A stretch of 64,000 bases of DNA from Curtobacterium sp. VKM Ac-2865 (GCF_015350905.1 NZ_JADKRZ010000003.1:186001-250000), one strand, 5' to 3'. Counted from the stretch's first letter, positions 1 to 9,303 are shown. Made by a program: numbers and translations. Notes: generated by a model not told the origin, from the letters alone.

Positions 1-816
1 TCCCTGCGACATCTGCACCACGGGCGACACTGCCGAGGCAAACTGCCGCTGGACTTTGTCGAAGACCGCGTAGACCGGCAAGGCAGCGGGAGCGATCAAC
101 CCGACGAGGATGACCGGGAGCGCAGCGAAGCTGGCAGACGCTCCCGCAGCGACCATGCCGTGTGACTGATCACGGAGGACGCTCAGGGTGCGCGGCCAAC
201 TCACTGAGATTCGAGCTCCCCCGGCCTGTCGACGGATGGTGAGTGTGGCGACCACCAGACCGACTCCGATGCCGGTCAACTGTGACACGAATGCAAAGCC
301 GGTCGGCAATCCGAGATGCAGCAGCAGGATGCCCAAGGCCGTGCCCATCACCCGCGGGATCGTGTCGATCACGATGAGGGTCCAGGGGCGAGCCACGCCG
401 ACGTAGAACCAAGCCGGGCTGAGTGCGACTGCTGCTGTCGTCAACAACGCCAGGATCGGAACGAGAGCCACCCGGTCGATGACGAGCGAGAGGACAACTG
501 CACCGACCGGCAGCATCACGATGCCCACCAGCGCACGTCCTCGCAAGGACTCCGCGTACCTCAGTGCCCGAGTCCTGGGGTCGGCACGCGCGACGTAAGC
601 GGGGCCTGCCAAGCCCCAGCCGTAGCCGGTGATGACCCCGCAGAACCCTCCGATCGCTTGGGCGACCGCGATGTCCGCCCAATCACGGGGTCCGACTGTG
701 GCGATCAGCGCCGGTATGAGTGCAAGGCCCGCGACCGCGAGGGCCACCATGTTCGTTCCGTACCCGACGCTCAGCGATGCGTGCCGGCTCAGCGGCGATC
801 GACTCGAGGACGGCAT
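1..816 (-). CDS. Wzx-like polysaccharide flippase, 3' part outside window
   Basis: The visible 272 N-terminal residues, translated from the minus strand, form a chain of long hydrophobic segments (for example MVALAVAGLALIPALIATV and LVGIVMLPVGAVVLSLVI) separated by short basic loops, as in the MATE/Wzx polysaccharide exporter families. Such proteins flip lipid-linked repeat units across the cytoplasmic membrane. The start ATG at 816-814 overlaps the TGA of the upstream glycosyltransferase by one base (TGATG), which implies translational coupling and membership of the exopolysaccharide operon. The stop codon lies beyond the left edge. The family call rests on topology and operon context; no diagnostic motif is visible, so another polytopic export protein is possible. 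Confidence 0.72.
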   Translation of the reverse strand, partial: MPSSSRSPLSRHASLSVGYGTNMVALAVAGLALIPALIATVGPRDWADIAVAQAIGGFCGVITGYGWGLAGPAYVARADPRTRALRYAESLRGRALVGIVMLPVGAVVLSLVIDRVALVPILALLTTAAVALSPAWFYVGVARPWTLIVIDTIPRVMGTALGILLLHLGLPTGFAFVSQLTGIGVGLVVATLTIRRQAGGARISVSWPRTLSVLRDQSHGMVAAGASASFAALPVILVGLIAPAALPVYAVFDKVQRQFASAVSPVVQMSQG

Positions 817-2030
817 CAGTGGTCCGTCCGAAGTCGGAGACGATCTTCGATCCCGGAGATCACAGCGGCCGTGTAGGTGCCCCAGCTGTGAACGTCGCCC
901 GAAGCGACCCGGTCCCGGAATCGGCCTGCCCGCGTCCTCCGGTCGGACAGACTTAGTTCCGGTATCTCCTGGAGAGATTTGCGAAGTCGGTCCACGTCAC
1001 CAGCCTCCAGCACGACGCCATCAACGCCCTCCATCACCTCGGAAGCGCCAGTTTGGCGCGTGGTGATGACGGGCAAGCCCGAAGCGAGGGCTTCCGTGAC
1101 CACCAAGCCGAACGCGTCCTCCACCGACGGAAGGATGAACGCGTCTGCCTGAGCGAAGAGCGTCGTGAGATCCGCGTTGGAGACAGTTTCTCGATATCGC
1201 ACGTTGACCGGGAGATTCCGGATGAGTTCGGGGGCGATCAACGGACCCACGAGATCGAGAACGAAGTCACCTCTCCGGCACGCCTCCACGAGGAAAGGGA
1301 TTCCCTTGCGATAGCTGACCTGGCCGACGTAGAGCAAACGGCGAGGTCCCGGCTGGCGCTCGGAACCCGGGGCCTGGAATCGATCGACGTTGACGCCATA
1401 CGGAACGTGGAAGAGCTTTCGTGGATCAACAGCCGCGTGGATGAGCTGCCGTCGAACGGCCTCCGATGGGACGAGCACGACCTCTGCGAGATCGAGTTCA
1501 CGTCGGATCCCGTCCGACAGCGGGACGGGAACCAACTCACGTCGCGCACGCTCACCGAACACGGCCAGAGCTTCGTTCCGAGCATCCGGATGTCCGTCGA
1601 CTTGGTGGAGGACGCGGTACGCGTCACCACCTGCGAGGAAGCTTGTCCGCGTCGCCCCTGGCATGCCCAGGAGAACGTCCCCTACGCCGTGCTGCCGCCG
1701 CCGGCGAGCCACAGCACGATCGAACGGCTGTCTCACCGCGCGCATCGGGTCAGCAGCCCCACCCGGTGCGAGCCCGACCCGAGCCAGCAAGCGCAAGCCC
1801 TCCAGCACCGGACCGACTTCTGAGGGTAGAGGCCCGTGGTCAACGGAGAGGTACCTCTGTCTTCTCGCGCCGGACGGCAGGACGAGGGAAGCGAAACGAG
1901 CGGCGGATCGAGTTGCCCGGCGACTCGGCATCACCAATTCTCGGAGGCTGCCACGAGTGTGAAGCGCAGCTGCAAGTTGCATCACAGCACCCTCCGGGTA
2001 CGGGGCAGCGACGGTCCACGCGGCCGGCAT
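816..2030 (-). CDS. GT4-family glycosyltransferase of the exopolysaccharide operon
   Basis: This 404-residue protein has the two-domain GT-B layout. The C-terminal nucleotide-sugar domain begins around residue 225 with RRLLYVGQVSYRKGIPFLVE, and the acidic donor-site motif EDAFGLVVTEALASGLPVI lies near residues 305-323. These are features of retaining GT4 enzymes that transfer a sugar from a nucleotide sugar to a lipid-linked acceptor on the cytoplasmic face. The donor and acceptor cannot be read from sequence. The gene starts exactly where the preceding sugar transferase stops (one-base overlap at 2030) and is itself coupled to the flippase gene downstream. Length and motif spacing look intact. 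Confidence 0.87.
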   Translation of the reverse strand: MPAAWTVAAPYPEGAVMQLAAALHTRGSLRELVMPSRRATRSAARFASLVLPSGARRQRYLSVDHGPLPSEVGPVLEGLRLLARVGLAPGGAADPMRAVRQPFDRAVARRRRQHGVGDVLLGMPGATRTSFLAGGDAYRVLHQVDGHPDARNEALAVFGERARRELVPVPLSDGIRRELDLAEVVLVPSEAVRRQLIHAAVDPRKLFHVPYGVNVDRFQAPGSERQPGPRRLLYVGQVSYRKGIPFLVEACRRGDFVLDLVGPLIAPELIRNLPVNVRYRETVSNADLTTLFAQADAFILPSVEDAFGLVVTEALASGLPVITTRQTGASEVMEGVDGVVLEAGDVDRLRKSLQEIPELSLSDRRTRAGRFRDRVASGDVHSWGTYTAAVISGIEDRLRLRTDH

Positions 2031-3496
2031 CAGTACGCCCCTTCCCGAGCGACGACAGCTCGTCCGGTCTTCCAGAGGATGACGAGGTCGCCCATGGTGG
2101 ACCAGTTCTCGACGTAGAACAGGTCAAGTCGCACGGAGTCCTCCCACGACAGGTCGGAACGGCCGCTGACCTGCCAGAGCCCGGTCATGCCGGGCTTCAC
2201 CAGGAACCGACGATGAACGTGCGAGTCATAGCGGTCGACTTCACGTCGCAACGGTGGGCGCGGACCGACGAGGGACATGTCGCCGACCAGCACGTTGAAG
2301 AGCTGCGTCAGTTCATCGAGGCTGAACCGGCGCATGAACGAGCCGACTCGCGTGACACGTGGATCGTCTCGCATCTTGAAGAGGACGGCGTTGCCCTCCG
2401 CGCGGTCCAGTGTGCTCAACTCTTGCAACCGCGTCTCGGCATCGACGACCATCGATCGGAACTTGATCATGCGGAAGGTGCCGCCGTTGAGGCCGACCCG
2501 CTCCTGCCGGAACAGCACAGGTCCAGGCGAGCTGAGCTTCACCGAGATCGCGAGCACTGCGAGGACCGGCGAGAGGACCGCGATGAGCAAGGCCGACCCG
2601 ACGACGTCGAACGCCCGCTTCGTGTAGAGCTTCCGCCCCGAGTACGTAGGCGTCTCGACGTGGATCAGGGGAAGCCCCTGCACCGGTCGGGTGTGGATCC
2701 GTGGGCCACCGATGTCTGTCAGGCTCGGAGCGACGACGAGGTGCTGTCGACCGGGCTCCAGGGACCAGCTGAGTTCACGGACGCGCTCTGGCGGCAGGTC
2801 GTCCGAGCTCGTGATGACGACGGTGTCTGCACCGCTGGCGGCGAGCGCGTGCCCCACGTCGTCGAAGCCGCCGAAGCTGTTGATCGTCGACCCGGGGAGC
2901 GTGCCTCGGTGTCCGGTCGACACGGTCGCGCCGATCACGCGGTAGCCGGCCTCCGGTGACCGTGCGAGTTCGTTGGCGATGTGCAGGACGCTGGCGGGGG
3001 AACCGACCAGCAGGACCTTCGCCGAGTAGTGCCCGCGCTTCCGCTGCGCCACCAACCACTGTCGCCACATCCACCGGGACACCAGGAGGACGAGGATCCC
3101 GACGGGGAAGGCGATGAGGACATACCCACGAGCGAGGTCGACGTGGAAGAGGAAGGCCGCGATCGCGAGGAGCCCGAACACCCGGACGCTCGAGTCGGCG
3201 ATCAGCCGGTACTCCGTGCTGCCGACGCCGATGACGCGAGCACCGCGTGTGTCGTAGATCGCGAGCGCGGCCATCCACACGATGATCACGACGATCGAGA
3301 TCCCCGTGTAGCTGAGGCGGAGGTCGGCCGTGTCCGTGGCCAGGTTCGAGCTGAGACCGAGCCAGGCGATCTGCACCCCGAACACGACCCAGATGAGCGC
3401 GAGCAGGTCGGTGATCAGGACCCGCCGCGAATAGGTACGGCTCCACTCTGCGGTGGAGCCGGTCGACCGCGGCAGACGGACCGCGCCGGCGGTCAC
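2030..3496 (-). CDS. Polyprenyl glycosylphosphotransferase (priming sugar transferase)
   Basis: A 488-residue initiating enzyme that would load the first sugar-1-phosphate onto undecaprenyl phosphate. The N-terminal half carries several transmembrane segments (VLITDLLALIWVVFGVQIAW and following) and a Rossmann-like central domain (LLVGSPASVLHIANELARS). The C-terminal third is the bacterial sugar transferase domain, with LFRQERVGLNGGTFRMIKFR, SLVGPRPPLRREVDRYD and KPGMTGLWQVSGRSDLSW. I chose the GTG at 3496-3494 because it has GGAG about seven bases upstream and begins just after the previous stop at 3510. The open frame extends further upstream but overlaps that gene out of frame. Substrate (glucose or galactose phosphate) is not determinable. 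Confidence 0.9.
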   Translation of the reverse strand: MTAGAVRLPRSTGSTAEWSRTYSRRVLITDLLALIWVVFGVQIAWLGLSSNLATDTADLRLSYTGISIVVIIVWMAALAIYDTRGARVIGVGSTEYRLIADSSVRVFGLLAIAAFLFHVDLARGYVLIAFPVGILVLLVSRWMWRQWLVAQRKRGHYSAKVLLVGSPASVLHIANELARSPEAGYRVIGATVSTGHRGTLPGSTINSFGGFDDVGHALAASGADTVVITSSDDLPPERVRELSWSLEPGRQHLVVAPSLTDIGGPRIHTRPVQGLPLIHVETPTYSGRKLYTKRAFDVVGSALLIAVLSPVLAVLAISVKLSSPGPVLFRQERVGLNGGTFRMIKFRSMVVDAETRLQELSTLDRAEGNAVLFKMRDDPRVTRVGSFMRRFSLDELTQLFNVLVGDMSLVGPRPPLRREVDRYDSHVHRRFLVKPGMTGLWQVSGRSDLSWEDSVRLDLFYVENWSTMGDLVILWKTGRAVVAREGAY

Positions 3497-3509
3497 CGTG
3501 ACGCTCCGG

Positions 3510-4466
3510 TCACCACGTGACGCCACCGTCCGACGACACGGCCACGGACTTGCCGGCCCACAGCCACACGTGCTCACCGTTGCGGGCAACGGTCACCGGG
3601 CCGTCGGTGTCCGCATCGGCATCGCAGCCGACGGCGGTCGCGGTCGACGTCGGGGTGACCTTCGCGGCGCCGACGGAGGCGATCTGCACGCCGGAGCAGT
3701 CATCAGCGCCGACCAACGCCACCGTGTAGTTGTCGCCGGCGTCGGCGAGCGAGCGGATCCCCTTCATCGGGGCCTCGACCCACGCACCCGTGCCGGAGCG
3801 CCACTCCAGGACGTCCTGGCAGATCACTGCGGTCGTGTAGTCGCCCTGGAACACCTCGGTCGGGTCCGAGCACGGCGGATCGACGGTGCCGGACTTCAGG
3901 ACGAGCCCGTCGGGGCCGATCCCGGCGCCGGCAGCACCAGCGGTGCCGGCACTCCAGGTGGCTCCGTCGTCGGCGCTGGTGCGCACGACGACCTCGCAGT
4001 CGGGGCCGGCGGCCACGAGCATGGAGATCGAGGTGGCGGAGGCTCGGAGCGCGAGGATCGACTCGACGTCCTCGCCGAGGCGGACCGACTGCCAGCTCGC
4101 CCCACCGTCGGTGGTGTGCTGCAGCACTTCCCCGGAGCCGCCGCAGACACCCGCCGACGCACGCCAGGCCGCTGTTCCGTCGACTGCGGTCAGCAGGTGG
4201 CGGCCGGACGAGGACTGCATCGCTCCGGCGGGCGCAGACGGGGCAGCAGTGCTGGTCGCCGTGGCGGTCGGCCGCGGGGACGGGGGGCTCGTGAAGGTCG
4301 GGATCGGGCCGGACTCCCCCGAGTCCTGGGGAGCGGTGCGCGACAGCGCCAGCGCGACCAGGACCACGTCGATGACGACGAGCAGCACCACGACCGCCGC
4401 GACCCAGAGCAGGGCGTTGCGCGACAGCGAACCTGCGAGGCCTCGGGCCCCCCGGCCTGATGACAT
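3510..4466 (-). CDS. Membrane-anchored Asp-box (BNR) repeat protein in the exopolysaccharide operon
   Basis: The 318-residue product has one N-terminal membrane anchor (LLWVAAVVVLLVVIDVVLVA), a Ser/Thr/Pro/Ala linker (residues about 45-80) and an extracytoplasmic domain with three Asp-box-like motifs, TTDGGASWQ, SADDGATWS and SSDGGVTW, the last ending the protein. Asp-box repeats sit at blade turns of sialidase-like beta-propellers, but only three are visible and no sialidase catalytic arginine triad is recognisable, so a hydrolase call is not justified. Several cysteines suggest disulfides outside the cell. It lies between the chain-length kinase and the priming transferase, so a structural or glycan-binding role in polymer export is an inference. 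Confidence 0.7.
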   Translation of the reverse strand: MSSGRGARGLAGSLSRNALLWVAAVVVLLVVIDVVLVALALSRTAPQDSGESGPIPTFTSPPSPRPTATATSTAAPSAPAGAMQSSSGRHLLTAVDGTAAWRASAGVCGGSGEVLQHTTDGGASWQSVRLGEDVESILALRASATSISMLVAAGPDCEVVVRTSADDGATWSAGTAGAAGAGIGPDGLVLKSGTVDPPCSDPTEVFQGDYTTAVICQDVLEWRSGTGAWVEAPMKGIRSLADAGDNYTVALVGADDCSGVQIASVGAAKVTPTSTATAVGCDADADTDGPVTVARNGEHVWLWAGKSVAVSSDGGVTW

Positions 4467-4479
4467 CAGGTCGACACCC

Positions 4480-5922
4480 TCACCGCTCTGCGCGACGGAG
4501 GATGCCGAGCTTGGCGCTCCGCTTGTCCGGCTTCACACGGGCGTCGTCCTCGTCGGTGCCGTACCCGATGCCGTATCCGTAGCCGTAGCGCCCGTAGCCG
4601 TACGCCCCGGGGCCACGTACAGGCATCATCGTCATGACGAAGCCGGCGATCGGGGCGCCGACGTTCTCGAGCGCGGCGACGGCACCGGCGAGCTGGCCCT
4701 TGTGCGTCTTGCCCGAGGCGACGGCGACGATGGCACCCGACGCCTTCTTCGACAGGATGGCGGCGTCCGTGACCGGCAGGAGTGGCGGTGCGTCGAACAG
4801 CACGTAGTCGAACTCCGACTCGAGTCGCTCGATCAGCTTCTGCATCGCCTGCGAGCCGAGGAGCTCGGAGGGGTTCGGCGGGATCGGTCCGGCGGGGAGC
4901 ACGACCATGTTGCCGCGACCCCAGGGGTGGGCCACGTCCTCGAGCTCGGCACGACCGATGAGCACGTCGGTCAGGCCGGCGTTGCTCTCGACGTCCATGT
5001 ACTCGGCCACGCGCGGGCGGCGGAGGTCGGCGTCGATCAGGATGACCCGGAAGCCGGCGCTGTCGAGGGCGATCGCCAGGTTCGCGATCGTCGTGCTCTT
5101 GCCCTCGGACTGGACCGACGACGTCATCACGAACGTGCGCGACTTGCTGCCGATGTCGAGGAACTGGATGTTGGTGCGGAGCGTACGGAAGGACTCGGCA
5201 CGCGGGCTGCGCGGGTCGACCTGCACGATGAGCGGGCGCTCGGCTGCCTTGTTGTCGAAGGCGATGCCGCCGACCACGGGCTTCGCGCTGATCTTCTCGA
5301 CGTCCAGCTCGGTGCGGACGCGGGTGTCGAGCGTCTCGCGGAGCACGGCGATGCCGACGCCGAGGGCGAGCCCGATGAGTAGTCCGAGCACGACGTTGAC
5401 CGGGACGTTGGGGCTGACGGGCTTGCTCGGGACGTCAGCCTGCTTCACCCGGGTGAGCTTGACGGTGCTCTGTCCGTCCGCGTCCGTCGCCTCGATGTTC
5501 TGCACGACGTTCGTCAGACTCTGGGACGTCGCGTTCGCGATGTCCGCCGCCTGCACGGGATTGGTGCCTTCGACGCTGATGGCGATGAGGGTCGTGCTCG
5601 TCGGCGCGGTGGACGTGATCATGCCCGCCAGCTGGTCCGTCGTCATGTCGAGCTTCAGGCTCGAGATGACCGGCAGGAGCACGATCGGCGTGGTGACCAG
5701 GTTCGAGTAGGTCAGCACCCGCTGCTGCGTGAAGGCGTTGCCCTGCGCCAGGTCGCTCGCGCTGCCGCTCGTCTGCGTCGAGACGAACACCTGCGCCGAC
5801 GTGGAGTACACGGGCTTCTTCAGCAGTGAGTAGCCCGCGGCCGCGGCCACCCCGATCAGTGCCAACACCAGGATGAGAGCCCATCCCTTGCGCAGCACCG
5901 TGATGTAGTCGCGTAGTTCCAC
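4480..5922 (-). CDS. Polysaccharide co-polymerase / bacterial tyrosine kinase (Wzz-Wzc type)
   Basis: A 480-residue fusion of a chain-length (Wzz) domain and a BY-kinase domain. The Wzz part has TM1 at about residues 14-32 (WALILVLALIGVAAAAGYSL) and TM2 near residue 180 (VVLGLLIGLALGVGIAVL). The kinase domain has Walker A SSVQSEGKSTT, Walker A' LIDADLRRP and Walker B YVLFDAPPL. The C terminus is rich in tyrosines (GAYGYGRYGYGYGIGYG), the usual autophosphorylation cluster. GTG at 5922 has GGAAGG nine bases upstream. As first gene of the operon it probably sets polymer length together with the flippase and transferases downstream. Confidence 0.92.
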   Translation of the reverse strand: MELRDYITVLRKGWALILVLALIGVAAAAGYSLLKKPVYSTSAQVFVSTQTSGSASDLAQGNAFTQQRVLTYSNLVTTPIVLLPVISSLKLDMTTDQLAGMITSTAPTSTTLIAISVEGTNPVQAADIANATSQSLTNVVQNIEATDADGQSTVKLTRVKQADVPSKPVSPNVPVNVVLGLLIGLALGVGIAVLRETLDTRVRTELDVEKISAKPVVGGIAFDNKAAERPLIVQVDPRSPRAESFRTLRTNIQFLDIGSKSRTFVMTSSVQSEGKSTTIANLAIALDSAGFRVILIDADLRRPRVAEYMDVESNAGLTDVLIGRAELEDVAHPWGRGNMVVLPAGPIPPNPSELLGSQAMQKLIERLESEFDYVLFDAPPLLPVTDAAILSKKASGAIVAVASGKTHKGQLAGAVAALENVGAPIAGFVMTMMPVRGPGAYGYGRYGYGYGIGYGTDEDDARVKPDKRSAKLGILRRAER

Positions 5923-6069
5923 GCGGCCCGCCTTCCCCGACGATGAGCCGCATCCCTGTTCTGTCCCGAGAACAGGCACACCGGGGTTGTCCCAGCGAGC
6001 GGCATGGAAATAGTGCCACACGAATGAGTCCGCCTCGGCTGTATTCCGTGATGTGGTCCCAGAGTCCTC
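5923..6069. other. Divergent intergenic region upstream of the exopolysaccharide operon
   Basis: About 150 bases with locally lower GC content separate the divergently transcribed polysaccharide operon (minus) and CPBP protease (plus). It must hold the operon promoter, but I could not pick a convincing -35/-10 pair for the minus strand. No small gene is supported here. Confidence 0.5.
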
Positions 6070-6081
6070 TACGGTGTCGCC
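6070..6081 (+). promoter_or_regulatory. TACGGT -10 box of a probable leaderless promoter
   Basis: TACGGT at 6070-6075 lies six bases before the ATG at 6082, and no Shine-Dalgarno sequence is present. Transcription would start at or next to the A of the start codon. No clear -35 element is visible. Confidence 0.5.
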
Positions 6082-6804
6082 ATGAGCAGCGCCCCTGACC
6101 GGACGACCACCGATGTCGAGACCGCCCGCCAGCGTGACCTCTTCACCCTGCTCGTCGCGGTCGGGGTGGCGGTCGTGCTGGCGCGGTTCGTGACCGGCTT
6201 CGCGCGGGGCGGCGGCATCCCCGCGCCGGTCCTGCAGGTCCTGGCCGCGGACCTGGCGGTGTGGGTCCCGCTCACCGTCGGCGCCCTGTGGGTGCTGCGC
6301 CGAGCCTCCAGGCCGAACGTCATCAGCCGCCTCAGCCTCGGCTGGGGCGACGCCATCGTCGCCGTCGGCATCGTGATCGTGTCCCGCGCCGTGGACGCAG
6401 CCATGTCGATCTCGTTCTTCGGCACCTCTGGCCTGCGTCCGGCGCCCACCCTCGGCCAGGTGGACGTGGTCCTGCTCGTCGTGTCCGCGATCGGGGTGTG
6501 CGTGGTCAGCCCCGTGCTCGAGGAGGTCGTGTTCCGCGGGCTGTTCCAGCGCCGGCTGGCCGACGCGTTGACGCCGCGCACCCGGTTCCTCGCGGTCTTG
6601 CTGACGGCGTTCCTGTTCGCGCTGCTGCACGTCTTGATCAGCAGCCCGGCGTCGTCGCTGGTCGGCTTCGAGGTGTTCACCACCACGTTCCTGCTCGGCC
6701 TGCTCACCGGCGCGCTCGTGGCGATGACCGGTCGCATCGGCGGAGCGATCCTGGCGCACGTGCTGTTCAACACGGTCGCGGTCGTCCTCACCTGGCCGCG
6801 CTGA
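6082..6804 (+). CDS. CPBP-family intramembrane metalloprotease
   Basis: A 240-residue polytopic membrane protein with the CAAX protease/bacteriocin-processing (CPBP, ABI) signature: EEVVFRGLFQRRL at about residues 150-162, LLHVLISS around 180 and a final HVLFNTVAV. The paired glutamates and the histidines are the zinc-ligand and catalytic positions of the family. These enzymes cleave membrane-embedded or prenylated substrates; no substrate is predictable here. The gene stands alone, divergent from the polysaccharide operon. At codons 72-76 it carries a copy of the 15-base core CCGAGCCTCCAGGCC that otherwise recurs in spacers of this window. Confidence 0.88.
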   Translation: MSSAPDRTTTDVETARQRDLFTLLVAVGVAVVLARFVTGFARGGGIPAPVLQVLAADLAVWVPLTVGALWVLRRASRPNVISRLSLGWGDAIVAVGIVIVSRAVDAAMSISFFGTSGLRPAPTLGQVDVVLLVVSAIGVCVVSPVLEEVVFRGLFQRRLADALTPRTRFLAVLLTAFLFALLHVLISSPASSLVGFEVFTTTFLLGLLTGALVAMTGRIGGAILAHVLFNTVAVVLTWPR

Positions 6805-6905
6805 CCGGCGGCGAGCAGCAAGCAGCCCTCGGCAAGCGGCCGCAACCGGCCCAGACCGGCCCCCGAAGAGGGGCCAACGCCGACACTGACGGTCCCTAGA
6901 CTTCA

Positions 6906-8204
6906 GTGAGCATGCCCAACCGCGCCAGCATCTACGACAACCCGCTGGTCCGTCAGGCCCCGATCAGCGCGTTCGTCGCACTCTCCGCGTTGCTCACCGT
7001 GGCGCTGCCGGTCCTCGAGATCACGCAGCCCCATGCCTTCCTGGCGAGCTTCGTGGTCACGGCGATCGCGACCCTGGTGGCAGCGACCGCGGCCGGCCTG
7101 CCCCGGCTCGTGCTGCTCGGGGCGGTCCTGCCCGCCATCGACTTCATCGCCGTCGCCCTGCTGCGCGCCGGCACCGGCAACGGCTCCTCGGTGTTCACCT
7201 CGCTCGTGATCCTGCCGGTCGTGTGGGCGGCGTCACGGCCCGGCCGGTGGAACATCGTCTACGCCGCGGTCGGTGTCGCGGTCGTGATCCTGACGCCGTT
7301 CGCGATCAACCCCGCGCAGCCGCCGGCCGGCAGCGAACTCGTCCGCCTGGGGATCACCGTCGTCGTCTTCGGCATGGTCGCCGTCATCGTCCACGAACTG
7401 GCACGGAACGCGCGTCGGAGCGTCGCGGCAGCGCGGGGCAACGAGGACGCCGTCCGGGCCGAGATCGACCGGGCCGCGACCGTGCAGCGCTCACTCCTGC
7501 CGAGCACCGGCCTGGACGCCGGCCACTCGGTCACGATCGCCGGTGCCTGCCTGCCGGCGAAGACCGTCGGCGGCGACTTCTTCGACTGGTACCCGACCCC
7601 CGGCGGCATCGCCTTCAGCCTGGGCGACGTGATGGGCAAGGGCGTCGGAGCCGGCCTCATCGCCGCCGCCGTCCGATCGACGCTGCGCAGCGCCCGCACG
7701 GTGGACGACGCGTCCGAGGCGCTCAAGCGTGCGTCCGACGGCCTGGCCGCCGAGACCCTGAGCTCCGAGGTGACCTTCACCACGCTGTTCCACGCCCGTG
7801 TCTCCGACGAGGGCGTCCTGCAGTGGGCCGACGCCGGCCACGGCCTCAGCTCGATCATCCGCGCCGACGGCCGGGTGGAGCGGCTGCTGTCGGGCGACCT
7901 GCCGCTGGGCCTCGGACTCGAGCTGCTGAACGCGTGGCGCACGACGAGCACCGTCCTCGAGCCGGGCGACGTGCTCGTGACCTTCAGCGACGGCGTGCTC
8001 GACCTGTTCGACGACGATGCGGTCGACGCGGTCGCGGCACTCACCCGCGAGCACCGCGACCCGCAGGCCCTGGTGCAGGCGCTGGCCGCGCGAGCGGGCG
8101 AGGTCCCGCACGACGACGACGTCACGGTCGTCGTGCTCCGGCGCGAGGCAGCGCAGCTGCCCGCCGTCGCCACCATCGAGGGCGTCGCGTCCCGCGCCGT
8201 CTGA
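6906..8204 (+). CDS. Membrane PP2C/SpoIIE-type serine phosphatase
   Basis: The N-terminal 170 residues hold five or six hydrophobic segments. The C-terminal part (about residues 195-420) is a SpoIIE/RsbU-type PP2C phosphatase, with AATVQRSLLPS at the regulatory linker, GGDFFDWY and FSLGDVMGKGVGAGLIAA as metal-binding motifs, and FSDGVLDLFDDD near the end. These phosphatases usually dephosphorylate anti-anti-sigma factors and so control general-stress sigma factors, but no such partner lies nearby. The start may be GTG 6906 or ATG 6912. A TAGACT box at 6897-6902 would favour leaderless initiation at the second. It is followed by the 44 bp palindromic repeat at 8217. Confidence 0.85.
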   Translation: MSMPNRASIYDNPLVRQAPISAFVALSALLTVALPVLEITQPHAFLASFVVTAIATLVAATAAGLPRLVLLGAVLPAIDFIAVALLRAGTGNGSSVFTSLVILPVVWAASRPGRWNIVYAAVGVAVVILTPFAINPAQPPAGSELVRLGITVVVFGMVAVIVHELARNARRSVAAARGNEDAVRAEIDRAATVQRSLLPSTGLDAGHSVTIAGACLPAKTVGGDFFDWYPTPGGIAFSLGDVMGKGVGAGLIAAAVRSTLRSARTVDDASEALKRASDGLAAETLSSEVTFTTLFHARVSDEGVLQWADAGHGLSSIIRADGRVERLLSGDLPLGLGLELLNAWRTTSTVLEPGDVLVTFSDGVLDLFDDDAVDAVAALTREHRDPQALVQALAARAGEVPHDDDVTVVVLRREAAQLPAVATIEGVASRAV

Positions 8205-8216
8205 CCGGCGGACCAC

Positions 8217-8260
8217 CGGACGGGAGGCTCGGCGCCAGCTGGCACCGGGCCTCCCGTCCG
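8217..8260. repeat. Palindromic element P44, copy 1 (probable terminator)
   Basis: Arms CGGACGGGAGGC and GCCTCCCGTCCG with an inner GCCAGCTGGC centre form a near-complete 44-base palindrome 13 bases after the phosphatase stop codon. It is one of at least six full copies in the window. Position after a gene and the strong stem suggest transcription termination. Confidence 0.75.
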
Positions 8261-8322
8261 TCATCGGGTCGTGCCACGGCGGTACGGTGACGGGGATCCG
8301 TGTCGTTCCGAGAGGACCCGCC

Positions 8323-9294
8323 GTGCGCCAGCTCCACCCACCGCTCGAACCCACCCGCTCCGGCATGCTCGACGTCGGCGACGGACAGCAGGTGTACTGG
8401 GAGGAGTGCGGCTCGCCCGACGGCAAGCCGGTCGTGTTCCTGCACGGCGGACCGGGTGCCGGGTGCTCGCCGGACCACCGCCGCCTGTTCGACCCCGCGC
8501 GCTACCGGATCGTGCTCTTCGACCAGCGGAACTGCGGCCGCAGCCTGCCGCACGCGGGCGACCCCGCCACGGACCTGTCGGCGAACACGACGTGGACCCT
8601 GGTCGACGACATGGAGCGGCTGCGCGAGCACCTGTCGATCGACGCCTGGCAGGTGTTCGGCGGATCGTGGGGCTCCGCGCTCGCCCTGGCCTACGCCGAG
8701 ACGCACCCGGAGCGGGTGACCGAGCTCGTCCTGCGCGGGATCTTCACGCTGCGGCAGAGCGAGGTCGACTGGTTCTACGAGGGCGGTGCCGCGAACGTGC
8801 TGCCCGACCTCTGGGAGGGGTACCTGGCTCCGGTGCCGGAGGACGAGCGGCACCCCGGCGGACTGGTCCGCGCGTTCGAGCGCCTGCTCGCCGACCCGGA
8901 CCCCGCCGTGCACGGGCCGGCAGCCGTTGCGTGGGCGAGCTGGGAAGCGGCCTCGATCACGCTCCTGCCCCGGCCCGACCTCGTCGCTCGGTACGCCGAT
9001 CCGACGTACGCGCTGGCATTCGCCCGGATCGAGAACCACTACTTCACGCACGACGGCTGGTTCGAGGACGGCCAGCTGATCCGCGACGCCGCTCGGCTCG
9101 AGGGCATCCCGACCGTCATCGTCCAGGGGCGCTACGACCTCTGCACGCCGGCGGTCACGGCGTGGGACCTGCACCGGGCGCTGCCCTCCGCCGAGTTCCG
9201 GATGATCGACGACGCCGGGCACGCGTTCGACGAGCCGGGGATCCTCGACGCACTCCTCGAGACGACGGACCGGTTCGCGGGCGCCGCGGGCTGA
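8323..9294 (+). CDS. pip: Proline iminopeptidase
   Basis: A 323-residue alpha/beta hydrolase of peptidase family S33. HGGPGAG (oxyanion region), DQRNCGRS, the nucleophile elbow GGSWGSALAL, the acid region QGRYDLCTP and the histidine in DAGHAFDEPG are all present in the family order. It removes N-terminal proline from peptides in the cytoplasm. Start GTG at 8323 is preceded by AGAGGAC nine to ten bases upstream, and TACGGT at 8283 gives a plausible -10. The length matches the family's usual 310-320 residues. Confidence 0.93.
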   Translation: MRQLHPPLEPTRSGMLDVGDGQQVYWEECGSPDGKPVVFLHGGPGAGCSPDHRRLFDPARYRIVLFDQRNCGRSLPHAGDPATDLSANTTWTLVDDMERLREHLSIDAWQVFGGSWGSALALAYAETHPERVTELVLRGIFTLRQSEVDWFYEGGAANVLPDLWEGYLAPVPEDERHPGGLVRAFERLLADPDPAVHGPAAVAWASWEAASITLLPRPDLVARYADPTYALAFARIENHYFTHDGWFEDGQLIRDAARLEGIPTVIVQGRYDLCTPAVTAWDLHRALPSAEFRMIDDAGHAFDEPGILDALLETTDRFAGAAG

Positions 9295-9303
9295 CCGACG
9301 CGG

